Made by a program: the position numbers and the translations under genes. A DNA stretch of 49,861 nt. Source: Halomonas halmophila (GTDB lineage: Bacteria > Pseudomonadota > Gammaproteobacteria > Pseudomonadales > Halomonadaceae). Each line of letters starts with the position of its first letter. Positions within the stretch are counted from its first letter, which is position 1. Under the pieces are notes generated by a model that made no database searches, was not told where the DNA came from, and worked only from the letters and a program-made list of their open reading frames with translations. Below, in pieces: positions 19,069 through 29,042 of this stretch. The stretch lies in NCBI RefSeq assembly GCF_006540005.1, contig NZ_BJOC01000004.1:1-49861 (forward strand), in the 5' to 3' direction.

Positions 19069-21498
19069 TCACGCCTCCGCCTGATGCCGGATCCGCTGCA
19101 GGCGGTGACGCAGCGCCGGGTCGAACAGCGTCTGGACCTGCCGGGCCGCCCGGTGGAGGCGCTCATCATGATGCAGGTGCCCCGTGTCATCCGTGCTGAG
19201 CCAGGTCTCCCGTTCCAGGTTCGCGACCAGGCCGGCAAAGAGTTGCCGGTCGAAGAATTCCGGCGAGTCGCGCCCGGTCAGGCGCGCCAGGCGCTCGGCC
19301 AGCTGTCGGGTGCGCGAGGTGAGCCCGTCATGGGTGAAGTGGCCGGATGCCTCGCTGAGCAGCACCGACAGCAGCAGGTAGCCGCGCTCCATCGAGGGCT
19401 GCATCAGGCGACCCAGCATGCGCAGCTGCTCCTCGCCGGCCAGGGATCGGGTACGCCGCCAGCCGGCGCCGTCGACTTCCAGCAGTTCCAGCGCTGTCAG
19501 CCGCTCGAGCACCTCGGCGAGCGACTCGCGCAGGCGTGGCGGCGATTCGATGGCGAACTCGCGGGCCAGCACCGGCCAACTGGGGGCCAGCAACGCCTCG
19601 AGGTCGTCCAGCGTATGGCGGGTCTGGTGGCGGAAGGCGAAGGCGGTCAGTCCGCTCAGGGCGAAGAGGTGCAGCACATTGTTGCGGTACCAGCCGAGCA
19701 GGGTGGCCTGGGCGGGTTCGGCGGTGACCAGGTCACCGAGGGCGTCGCGACAGGCATTGAGCATGCCCAGCTGGCGCACCCGGTCGATCCAGTCGGCCGG
19801 CTCCCCCGGCGGGAGAGCGTCGGCCCGGCTCAGGCTGGCCAGCAGGGCCAGCTGGCGCTCCAGCAGCGGCGTCTCGATGGCGCGATGAGGGGTGGCCAGC
19901 AGGGCCAGGGCCACCAGGTTGACCGGGTTCAGCGTGGCGGCGGCGTTGATGCGTCGGGTCAGCGTCTCGCCGAGCCGCGTCACGGCCGCGCGTTGCCAGG
20001 CGGGGCGCTCGCCGGTCGCCGCCACCTGACGCCAGTCGGGCTGCTCGCCGTCCAGAAACTCATCCAGAGCCAGTGGCTCGCCGATGTTCAGGGCCACGCG
20101 GCCATGCGGTTCACGCAGGCGTCGCAGGACGCGCAGGAGGGCCAGCGGGGATTCCTTGCGCTTGCGTCCACCGGCCAGCTCGCGCTGATAACTGGCCTCC
20201 TCGAGGATGCGTTCGTAGCCGATATACACCGGCACGAACAGCAGCGACTGGCCGTCTTCCTGCTGGCTGCTCAGGAAGGAGTCGACGGTCATGGAGAGCA
20301 TGCCGGGGCGTGGCGGCAGCATGCGACCGCTGCGCGAGCGGCCGCCTTCGATGAAGTACTCCAGCGGGTGTCCCCGGTTGAGCAGACGGTGCAGGTATTC
20401 CTTGAAGACCGCCGAATACAGCACCTGCCCTCGGAAACTGCGGCGCATGAAGAAGGCGCCGCCGCGCCGCAACAGCGGCCCGATCACCGGCATGTCGAGG
20501 TTGCGCCCGGCGGCGATATGCGGCGGCATGAGCCCCTGGTCATAGAGCACATAGGACAGCAGCAGGTAGTCGATGTGACTGCGGTGGCAGGGCACATAGA
20601 CCAGGGTGTGCTCGCCGGCCAGCGCCTTGACGCGCTCCAGGCCGCGGGCATCGACACCGTCGTAGAGGTGGTTCCAGAGGCGACGCAGCAGGCCGTCCAG
20701 AAAGCGCAGCACAGGGTAGCTCATGCTGGCGGCGATCTCGCGGCCGTAGCGCCTGGCGCGGCGCGACAGGCGAGCCGCGTGGCGGGCCGATTCGGCATCC
20801 TGGTGGATGGCGCGACGCACTGGCTCGCTGCGGGCTACACCCTCGATCAGGGTGCGGCGGTGAGACAGGTCCGGCCCCAGTACTCGCGTGCGCATGCGGC
20901 GGAAGTGCACCCGCAGCAGGCGGGCGGCCTTGCGGTCGGTCAGGGCCGGGGCACGCCCATCGTCGAGCTCGGCGATACTCAAGGGCGCGCCGAAATGCAC
21001 TTCCAGGTCGCGGCCGTTGACCAGCACCGCCAGCAGCCGGCGCAGGCGTCCGGTCAGGCGCCAGCTGTCGGCGGCCAGCAATTGCCAGACCCCGAAGCGC
21101 TTGCCGGGGGCGCGTCCCCAGAAGATGCTGACCGGCACCAGCTGAATGTCCTGTCCACTTTGCCGGCAGGCCTCGATGGCCGCCTGGAAGGGTGAGGCGG
21201 CGCCGCGGCGTCGACGCAACAGGCGACGCCGGGTGGTCGGCAGTGCCAGCTGGGCCGGTAGCTGCCTGTCGCCCAGCAGGTGCGTGGTGGCGGCATCGGG
21301 CAGGTCGGCACCTGCCGTCAGGCTTTCCAGCAGCAGGCCGTCGGAGAGCGAGGAGCGGGGCAGCACATAGATGGTGGGTCGCTCGGGGTCGATGCCCAGC
21401 GCCTCGGCCGCGGGTTCCTGGATCCGCACCTGCGTCCAGGCTTCCATGAAGCGGCGCAGGGTCGCGCGAAATGGTTTGAAGCGGCGAGGGTCGGCCAT
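19069..21498 (-). CDS. plsB: Glycerol-3-phosphate 1-O-acyltransferase
   Basis: 809 residues from ATG 21498 (MADPRRFKP), against 807 in E. coli. The frame is open 27 codons further, but that extension is not family-like. It acylates sn-1 of glycerol-3-phosphate using acyl-ACP or acyl-CoA, starting phospholipid synthesis at the inner membrane. HX4D catalytic motif at His305-Asp310 (CHRSHIDYLLLS), followed by GGAFFMRRSFRG, and EGGRSRSGRMLPPRPG, the glycerol-phosphate binding blocks. It lies 64 bases downstream of the UPF0149 gene, probably one transcript. Confidence 0.95.
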   Translation of the reverse strand: MADPRRFKPFRATLRRFMEAWTQVRIQEPAAEALGIDPERPTIYVLPRSSLSDGLLLESLTAGADLPDAATTHLLGDRQLPAQLALPTTRRRLLRRRRGAASPFQAAIEACRQSGQDIQLVPVSIFWGRAPGKRFGVWQLLAADSWRLTGRLRRLLAVLVNGRDLEVHFGAPLSIAELDDGRAPALTDRKAARLLRVHFRRMRTRVLGPDLSHRRTLIEGVARSEPVRRAIHQDAESARHAARLSRRARRYGREIAASMSYPVLRFLDGLLRRLWNHLYDGVDARGLERVKALAGEHTLVYVPCHRSHIDYLLLSYVLYDQGLMPPHIAAGRNLDMPVIGPLLRRGGAFFMRRSFRGQVLYSAVFKEYLHRLLNRGHPLEYFIEGGRSRSGRMLPPRPGMLSMTVDSFLSSQQEDGQSLLFVPVYIGYERILEEASYQRELAGGRKRKESPLALLRVLRRLREPHGRVALNIGEPLALDEFLDGEQPDWRQVAATGERPAWQRAAVTRLGETLTRRINAAATLNPVNLVALALLATPHRAIETPLLERQLALLASLSRADALPPGEPADWIDRVRQLGMLNACRDALGDLVTAEPAQATLLGWYRNNVLHLFALSGLTAFAFRHQTRHTLDDLEALLAPSWPVLAREFAIESPPRLRESLAEVLERLTALELLEVDGAGWRRTRSLAGEEQLRMLGRLMQPSMERGYLLLSVLLSEASGHFTHDGLTSRTRQLAERLARLTGRDSPEFFDRQLFAGLVANLERETWLSTDDTGHLHHDERLHRAARQVQTLFDPALRHRLQRIRHQAEA

Positions 21499-21562
21499 GC
21501 TTGCACTCTCGGGTCTACGGGAAGGCCGGATGTCCGGGTGGTGGGTCAGCCGGGGGACGCGT

Positions 21563-22216
21563 CTAGCGCTTCCTGGCACGGCCGGGCGGGCCCTTGCGAC
21601 GCGGCTTGGGCTTAGGCGTTTCCGGCGGCACCCGGTAGTGCAGGTAGAGGTCGAGCACCAGCTCGGGGAGCTGCCCTACCAGTTTTTCCAGGCGCTGAGT
21701 GTCGTTGGCCAGCTCGGCCATGTCGGGTTCGTCGGCGAACAGCCCGGACAGCAGCATGAAGGGGAGCAGCAGCTGGGCCGCGGCTTCCTCGTCGTCGGCA
21801 AACCAGGCACTCTCATCCAGGAAGACGCCTTCCATGAAGCCGGCGCACCAGTCGCCGATCGGGGTCTCCTCGGGCGGAGTGCCACCGAGCTCCAGGTCGA
21901 AGGGTAGCTCCGGGAGGCCGCCACCCTCGAGCACCTGGATGGCGTTATGGCGAAGCTGTTCCAGCAGCGCCAGGATGTCGTCGCGCTCGCTGTCATCGGC
22001 AAAACCCGGCTCGCCGTGAAACAGCTCCGGCACCCAGGTGGCGGCCTGGACATCGCGTGGGGCGATCGCCAGGGCGACCAGAAAGCCATGGGCGCTGATC
22101 AGGTCCAGAGCGTCGGCCTCGACCCTGTCCGACTCGAGGAAGTCATCGAGCCGGTCGAGGGCGTCGTCATCGAGGAGTGGCTGGGGGGCGGGGCTTTCAG
22201 TGTCGGACATGGGCAT
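21563..22216 (-). CDS. UPF0149 family protein (YgfB/YecA-like)
   Basis: 217 residues. UPF0149 pattern: an acidic helical N-terminus (LDDFLESDR), DLISAHGFLVALAIAP, and PIGDWCAGFMEGVFL. The protein is strongly acidic except for a basic, Pro/Lys/Arg-rich tail (PKPKPRRKGPPGRARKR) that might contact RNA or other acidic partners. There is no SEC-C zinc motif. YgfB in Pseudomonas represses ampD-type genes; whether that holds here is unknown. Start 22216 or 22210 (two Mets). Confidence 0.8.
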   Translation of the reverse strand: MPMSDTESPAPQPLLDDDALDRLDDFLESDRVEADALDLISAHGFLVALAIAPRDVQAATWVPELFHGEPGFADDSERDDILALLEQLRHNAIQVLEGGGLPELPFDLELGGTPPEETPIGDWCAGFMEGVFLDESAWFADDEEAAAQLLLPFMLLSGLFADEPDMAELANDTQRLEKLVGQLPELVLDLYLHYRVPPETPKPKPRRKGPPGRARKR

Positions 22217-22260
22217 GAGGCTCTGAATAAGTGGGCTTTACGCTGCCTTGGCGTGGCGTC

Positions 22261-22269
22261 ATTCTAGCA
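22261..22269 (-). promoter_or_regulatory. Extended -10 promoter of the UPF0149-plsB unit
   Basis: Minus-strand TGCTAGAAT is an extended -10 element, about 45 bases before the start codon. No clear -35. The same nonamer occurs upstream of crbS. Confidence 0.4.
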
Positions 22270-22273
22270 CCCT

Positions 22274-22825
22274 ATGACGCCTCCCGTGTTGCCTGACCCC
22301 GATCGCCAATGGCTCGCTTCGCTCGACCGCGGTGCCAGCCAGGATGCCCTGCATGAGCGGGTCGCAGCCGCCTGGCGCCTGTGTCGTGACGTGCATCCGA
22401 GCCTGCCGCGGCCGAGGGTCTGGCTGGACCTGCGCGGCAAGGGAGCCGGGCAGACGCACTTCGGGCGGGGCGGCCTGCGCTTCAATCCCGTGCTCTTCGA
22501 CGACAATCGGCATGCCTTCATGGTCGAGGTCGTGCCGCACGAAATGGCGCACTGGCTGGTACACCATCTGTCGGATGGGCAGGGGGTGGCGCCGCACGGT
22601 CACGAATGGCGTACCGTAATGCGCGAGCTGTTCGGCCTGACCCCGCAGGCGACCCATGACTTCGACACCCGGCGCGCCAGTCCGGCGCCCTATCAGTATC
22701 GCTGCCAGTGCCGGGAGCATGGCTTCACGGCCCGGCGGCACGGCCTGGCGCGCAAGGGTCGGCAATATGTGTGCCGTCGCTGCCGTCAGCCCCTGGTCTA
22801 CACGGGGTGCCGCGAATCTTGCTGA
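22274..22825 (+). CDS. sprT: SprT-family zinc metallopeptidase-like protein
   Basis: 183 residues. Zincin motif HEMAH with His89, Glu90, His93; likely third ligand His108 or His110 (PHGHEWRTVM). The C-terminus is a zinc-ribbon-like domain (CQCREHG ... CRRC). This is the SprT/Spartan architecture; bacterial SprT proteins are poorly characterised. No signal peptide. Divergent from the UPF0149 gene with only 57 bases between starts. Confidence 0.87.
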   Translation: MTPPVLPDPDRQWLASLDRGASQDALHERVAAAWRLCRDVHPSLPRPRVWLDLRGKGAGQTHFGRGGLRFNPVLFDDNRHAFMVEVVPHEMAHWLVHHLSDGQGVAPHGHEWRTVMRELFGLTPQATHDFDTRRASPAPYQYRCQCREHGFTARRHGLARKGRQYVCRRCRQPLVYTGCRESC

Positions 22826-22847
22826 GACTTTTCTAAGATGTTGTTAT
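22819..22847 (+). promoter_or_regulatory. Possible acs promoter
   Basis: TTGCTG (22819-22824), 17 bases, TGTTAT (22842-22847), overlapping the sprT stop, about 150 bases before acs. No -24/-12 sigma-54 pair was found in 22826-23001. A CrbR site, if present, should lie here. Confidence 0.35.
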
Positions 22848-23001
22848 GAATGAGAAAAGTGCTCATACCAATGTCTAAGGGGAAGCCCGGCGGGCAGAAG
22901 GGTATGCTGACAGACAGATTTCATGGCGTCGGTCGAGACCCTGATGGCCTCGCCCGGCTTCATCCACCTGAAGGGATCATCCCGAGGATAGAGGCACTTT
23001 G

Positions 23002-24951
<1,950 letters not shown>

Positions 24952-24976
24952 TGAGCGAGCGTCTCGACGCGCAGAA

Positions 24977-25001
24977 AGCCGGCCCGCGGGTCGGCTTTTT
25001 T
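24977..25001 (+). terminator. Intrinsic terminator of acs
   Basis: Stem AGCCGGCC/GGTCGGCT (24977-24984, 24989-24996, one G-T pair), CGCG loop, then a T6 run. Confidence 0.88.
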
Positions 25002-25041
25002 ACGACCTGAACGCGAGGTGTCGACAATACGGGTGGAGTGC

Positions 25042-25071
25042 TTGGGCATTGCCTCGGCCATGGGGTAACAT
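25042..25071 (+). promoter_or_regulatory. Possible crbR promoter
   Basis: TTGGGC (25042-25047), 18 bases, TAACAT (25066-25071), between the acs terminator and crbR, so crbR probably has its own transcript. Confidence 0.35.
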
Positions 25072-25143
25072 GCTGTAAACGACAAGCATCCAGCAGGCGG
25101 CAGGGCTGCCCTTGCCCGTTGCATCCGGAACCGGAGGAGAACC

Positions 25144-25809
25144 ATGGCCTTTGCCCAGAAATTCATCGTTGCCGATGATCATCCGCTCTTCCGTGCGGCC
25201 CTGACCCAGGCGTTGCGTCAGCTGGCGCCACAGGCCGAGATCGTCGAGGCCGATACCATGGAGGCTACTACCGAGGTGGTCACCCGACACCCGGACGCCG
25301 ATCTGGTCCTGCTGGATCTGCACATGCCGGGGGCACATGGGTTCTCGGGGCTGATTCAACTGCGCGGCCAGACGCCGGACATCCCGGTGGCTGTGGTGTC
25401 CGGCAGCGATGAGCTGCATGTGGTGCGCCGTTCCATCGACTACGGAGCTTCCGGCTTCATCCCCAAGTCGGCCTCGCTGACGCTGATCGCCGAGGCCGTC
25501 GGCGAGATCCTGGATGGAGAAGTCTGGTTGCCGGAGGACATGGCCGAGGCCCTCGGAGAGTCCGATGAAGAGGATGCCCGTTTTGCCGAGGCCATCGCCT
25601 CGCTGACCCCGCAGCAGTTCCGTGTGCTGAACATGTTGACCGAAGGGCTGCTCAACAAGCAGATCGCCTATGAGCTCAATGTCTCCGAGGCCACCATCAA
25701 GGCCCACGTCACCGCCATTCTGCGCAAGCTTGGCGTACACTCCCGCACCCAGGCGGTCATCGCCGCCCAGAAGCTCGAAGTTGAACCGCCGAAGGTGGAG
25801 GAGTCCTGA
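25144..25809 (+). CDS. crbR: NarL/FixJ-type response regulator, CrbR/ErdR-like
   Basis: 221 residues. Receiver domain (about 5-125) with acidic pair Asp11-Asp12, phosphoacceptor Asp58 (LLDLHMPG) and switch Lys (PKSAS). LuxR-type helix-turn-helix at about 145-210 (LTPQQFRVLNMLTEGL, NKQIAYELNVSEATIKAHV). In Vibrio and Pseudomonas the CrbR/ErdR regulator paired with CrbS/MxtR activates acs. Placement directly after acs, with a CrbS-like kinase further along, supports the same role (inference). Start follows CCGGAGGAG. Confidence 0.9.
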   Translation: MAFAQKFIVADDHPLFRAALTQALRQLAPQAEIVEADTMEATTEVVTRHPDADLVLLDLHMPGAHGFSGLIQLRGQTPDIPVAVVSGSDELHVVRRSIDYGASGFIPKSASLTLIAEAVGEILDGEVWLPEDMAEALGESDEEDARFAEAIASLTPQQFRVLNMLTEGLLNKQIAYELNVSEATIKAHVTAILRKLGVHSRTQAVIAAQKLEVEPPKVEES

Positions 25810-25829
25810 GCGCCGGCCAGGCCGACGTT

Positions 25830-25850
25830 GCAGAAGGCAGAAGAGGGAAG
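25830..25850 (+). repeat. Short purine-rich heptamer array
   Basis: GCAGAAG, GCAGAAG, AGGGAAG in 7-bp phase, 21 bases past the crbR stop. A small GCGGC/GCCGC hairpin (25854-25867) follows. It is the partner of the pyrimidine-rich array at 25917. Confidence 0.65.
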
Positions 25851-25916
25851 TACGCGGCTGACGCCGCTTGAAGAGGCCAGAACCCCCTTGATGGCAAGGC
25901 GCCGGGCTCAGACTAT

Positions 25917-25944
25917 CTTCTTCCTTCTTCCTTCTTCCTTCTTC
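25917..25944 (-). repeat. Pyrimidine-rich heptamer array, four CTTCTTC units
   Basis: Four perfect CTTCTTC copies (GAAGAAG on the minus strand), ending 30 bases before the ltrA stop. Together with 25830-25850 it mirrors the purine/pyrimidine array pair at 9767-9969. Confidence 0.85.
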
Positions 25945-25974
25945 GCGCTGCTCGACTCGCCTTCAGGCTGCGTA

Positions 25975-27114
25975 TCAGCAGGGCGTGCCGTGCGGTGTGG
26001 CTCGGCGTCTCAGCAGCGTGCCGCTGACGAGTACCAGCGCCACTGCCTCCAGCGGGGCCGGTGTCGCGAGCCCGAGCAGCAGCAGGACAAGCGCCAGGCA
26101 GGGCAGCCACCAGCGTGCTCCACCCTGCAGGCAGTATCGATCCCGAATCACCCACAGGGTCGCCGCCAGCAAGGCCAGCGCCAGGCTCAGCACCTCGTTG
26201 CCGAGTGAAGCCGTTCCCGAGTTCGTGATCATCAGTCGCATGCTGGCACCGGCCGCGGCGATGGTGCTGAAGATGAAGAAGTGGCCATATCCCCAGAGCA
26301 GTGCTCGACCGTAGCCACTATTGTCGAGCTGGGGATCGTCGGTGAAATAGAGGCCCCATATCGAGCAGGCGATAACGGCGAGAAGCAAGGCGTGCCAGAG
26401 TCTGCCGGCGTCGAGCAGAGATGGTTCAGACGCCAGTTGGATCGTCAGCACGATCGACGCGAAGCATTGCCCCAGCACGATCAGGGTCAAGCGTCCGTAG
26501 CGCGAGACGATATGCCCGCGATGCCACGTTGTGGCGGCGTGGCGTTCGGCCAGTGCCGGAACGGACAGTTCGCCGGCGACGCCCACCAGGAAGAGTGGCA
26601 GGAAGAGGGCGGCCGAGGGCATGACCGCCGTCATGGTCACGAGCCAATAACCCTGCATCAGGATGATGCCCATGGCATAGCGCCGGGCAGTCGTTCGTCG
26701 TTCTGGATCGCCTCGACTGGCTCCGATCCAGAGCAAGACCATGGCCAGACGCATGACGGAAAAGCCCGCAAGGACCAGCAGAATCGGCGTTCGGTCGAAG
26801 ACCGCATTGATACCGGCTGCCAGGATCAGTGCGCCGAACATGGTCATCATGGTCAATAGGCGAAAGGCCGGGGATTGATCGTCATAGGCCGAGGCAAACC
26901 AGGTGTAGTTCATCCATGCCCACCAGATCATGAAGAAACTGCACAGGTAGTTGATCAGACCCGCCGTGGTGCGTCCGGCCAAGATGCCTTCGACCAGCCC
27001 CTGTGCGGCCATGCCGATGGCGACCACGCTGGCCAGGTCGAACAAGAGCTCCAGTGGAGTGGCACCCCGCTTGGGTTCATGCGGGTCACGTGGCGTAAAG
27101 CGCAGGTCGAGCAT
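25975..27114 (-). CDS. Low temperature requirement protein A (LtrA) family membrane protein
   Basis: 379 residues from ATG 27114 (MLDLRFTPRDPHEPKRG); an upstream Met at 27174 would extend it by 20. About ten hydrophobic segments run to the C-terminus. The N-terminal block VTPLELLFDL-like (ATPLELLFDLASVVAI) is the LtrA hallmark. The family was named from Listeria growth at low temperature; its molecular activity is unknown. It lies 80 bases downstream of mntR and is probably co-transcribed with mntH-mntR. Confidence 0.85.
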   Translation of the reverse strand: MLDLRFTPRDPHEPKRGATPLELLFDLASVVAIGMAAQGLVEGILAGRTTAGLINYLCSFFMIWWAWMNYTWFASAYDDQSPAFRLLTMMTMFGALILAAGINAVFDRTPILLVLAGFSVMRLAMVLLWIGASRGDPERRTTARRYAMGIILMQGYWLVTMTAVMPSAALFLPLFLVGVAGELSVPALAERHAATTWHRGHIVSRYGRLTLIVLGQCFASIVLTIQLASEPSLLDAGRLWHALLLAVIACSIWGLYFTDDPQLDNSGYGRALLWGYGHFFIFSTIAAAGASMRLMITNSGTASLGNEVLSLALALLAATLWVIRDRYCLQGGARWWLPCLALVLLLLGLATPAPLEAVALVLVSGTLLRRRATPHGTPC

Positions 27115-27194
27115 GGGCGGGAATCTCTCGAAGGAGGAAGCAGCAGGTCTTGATGGGAGCAGGCTGGCTGCCATGGACCCATGGCAGGAGGCTG

Positions 27195-27605
27195 TCAGCT
27201 CTCGCCGAGGAAATGGCGCATGGCTGCCACGGTTGCTTCGCTGCAGTGGTGCTCGATGCCTTCCGAATCGGCCCGGGCGATCTCCTCGGGCACGCCGAGC
27301 TTGCGCAGCACATCCAGTACTACGGTGTGGCGCTTGGCGACTCGCCCGGCCATGTCATCACCGAGTGGCGTCAGGAAGATGCCTCGATAGGGGCGGGCGA
27401 CGACCAGGCCATCGCGCTTGAGCCGCGCGATCACCTTGGAGACCGCGGCAGTGCTGACGCCGAAGCATTCGGCGAGATCGCTGGCGCGAGCCTCGCCGTG
27501 CCGGGCGTGCAGGTGAGCGATTTCTTCGACGTAGTCCTCGACCAGCTCCGTCTGGTGATCCTGTCGAACGCGCCGGAAGTATTCATGCTTGGACAAAGGT
27601 TGCAT
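27195..27605 (-). CDS. mntR: Manganese-dependent transcriptional regulator MntR (DtxR family)
   Basis: 136 residues. N-terminal winged helix (DYVEEIAHLHARHGEARASDLAECFGVS, wing RPYRGIFLT) followed by the dimerisation/metal domain with EGIEHHCSE, which carries the metal-binding Glu/His/Cys set. MntR represses Mn(II) import when Mn(II) is plentiful. It lies 10 bases after mntH, so it reports on the same operon and likely autoregulates through the palindrome at 28908. Confidence 0.9.
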   Translation of the reverse strand: MQPLSKHEYFRRVRQDHQTELVEDYVEEIAHLHARHGEARASDLAECFGVSTAAVSKVIARLKRDGLVVARPYRGIFLTPLGDDMAGRVAKRHTVVLDVLRKLGVPEEIARADSEGIEHHCSEATVAAMRHFLGES

Positions 27606-27615
27606 TCGCGGCCTG

Positions 27616-28896
27616 TCAGTGACCCATCAGGGTGAAGAACAGCACATAACCGTTGAGGGCAATGATCAATGTGCAGATGATCCCACCGAGGGCGGTGATC
27701 GATCGGCGGTTGACCAGGCTGCCCATGAGTCGGCGATCAGCGGTAAAGCATAACAGAGGGATCAGGGCAAAAGGTATGCCGAAACTGAGAATGACCTGGC
27801 TGGCGACCAGAGCCTTCTGCTCGGATATGCCCAGCATGATGACCACCAGTGCCGGCAGCATGGTGATCAGCCGACGTGCCCAGAGGGGAATGGTGACGTT
27901 GACGAAGCCCTGCATGATCACCTGCCCCGACAGGGTGCCGACGATCGAAGACGACAGACCGGCCAGCAGCAGGGCTAGGCCGAAAATGTGGCTGGCGGCC
28001 TGCTGGCCCATCATCGGCGACAGCAGTTGGTAGCTGTCGCTGATGGTGGCGATATCGAGCCGTCCCTGAGCATGGAAGACCGCCGCCGCCATGGCCAGCA
28101 TGCACAGATTGACCAGGCCGGCGATCGCCATACCGACGATGACATCGATCCGATAGTAGCGCATCAGGCGCTTGCGCTGTCCTTCGTCGTTGGTCTGGAT
28201 ACGGTTCTGGGAAAGCGCCGAATGCAGGTAGATGACGTGGGGCATCACGGTGGCGCCGAGAATGCCGGCGGCCAGGTAGAGGGAATAGCCATCCGGAAAG
28301 CTCGGGATCAGCAGGCCCTTGAGCAATGGGGCGGGGTCGGGCGTGCCGAGCAGCACTTCCAGCAGGAAGCCACTGGCGATCGCCATGATCATGGCACCGA
28401 TGATGATCTCCATCAGTCGGAACCCCTGGCGATGCAGCAGCAGAGCCAGGTAGGTGATCACTCCCGTGAGCAGTGCGCCTTCCATCAGCGAGAGGCCGAA
28501 GAGTAGGTTGAAGGCCAGGGCCGCGCCGAGAAATTCGGCCAGATCGGTGGCAATGGCGACGATCTCGGCCTGGACCCAGTAACACCACACCAACGGACGT
28601 GGGTAGCGGTCGCGGATGACCTCGGCCAGATTGCGGCCGGTGGCCAGGCCCAGGCGTGCCGACAGGGTCTGGATCAGCATCGCCATCAGGTTGGCACCGA
28701 GGACCACCCACAAGAGGGTGTAGCCATAGCGTGAGCCAGCCTCGATGTTGGTGGCGAAGTTGCCCGGGTCGATGTATGCCACGGCGGCGATTAGTGCCGG
28801 ACCGAAGAAGGGGGTCCAGCCCCAGCGCCGACGACGACCGTTCAGCGTTGCAGAGGCCTTGTCGCGAATCGCATCGTTGGAAATGGTGGACAGCAT
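27616..28896 (-). CDS. mntH: Nramp-family Mn(II)/divalent metal transporter MntH
   Basis: 426 residues with 11 or so membrane helices. Nramp signatures are present: AAVAYIDPGNFATN in helix 1 (metal-binding Asp and Asn of DPGN) and TVMPHVIYLHSAL in helix 6 (metal-site Met, here within VMPHVIYLH). It imports Mn(II) with protons. First gene of mntH-mntR-ltrA. The start at 28896 has no strong ribosome site. Confidence 0.93.
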   Translation of the reverse strand: MLSTISNDAIRDKASATLNGRRRRWGWTPFFGPALIAAVAYIDPGNFATNIEAGSRYGYTLLWVVLGANLMAMLIQTLSARLGLATGRNLAEVIRDRYPRPLVWCYWVQAEIVAIATDLAEFLGAALAFNLLFGLSLMEGALLTGVITYLALLLHRQGFRLMEIIIGAMIMAIASGFLLEVLLGTPDPAPLLKGLLIPSFPDGYSLYLAAGILGATVMPHVIYLHSALSQNRIQTNDEGQRKRLMRYYRIDVIVGMAIAGLVNLCMLAMAAAVFHAQGRLDIATISDSYQLLSPMMGQQAASHIFGLALLLAGLSSSIVGTLSGQVIMQGFVNVTIPLWARRLITMLPALVVIMLGISEQKALVASQVILSFGIPFALIPLLCFTADRRLMGSLVNRRSITALGGIICTLIIALNGYVLFFTLMGH

Positions 28897-28907
28897 GACT
28901 GAATCCG

Positions 28908-28921
28908 TTAACCATGGTTAA
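28908..28921. promoter_or_regulatory. Candidate MntR operator
   Basis: Perfect 14-bp palindrome TTAACCATGGTTAA, 12 bases upstream of the mntH start. A broken related sequence (TTAACTCATGGT, about 28938-28949) lies further upstream. Position and symmetry fit a repressor site; MntR as the ligand is inference. Confidence 0.55.
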
Positions 28922-29042
28922 TACATAGTCGGTAAGTTAACTCATGGTCGCTACGTTGACCAATAGCCATTTCGCGATTTGTCGATTGTCGCAGTCTATC
29001 GCGAAGGGGCGCGGGACGAGCGAGCATTGCCCCGCATGGTCC

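Noticed and set aside
19084..21195. 703-codon open frame antisense to plsB
   Set aside because: It mirrors plsB codon structure in GC-rich DNA, has no recognisable domain and no ribosome site; plsB is certain on the other strand.
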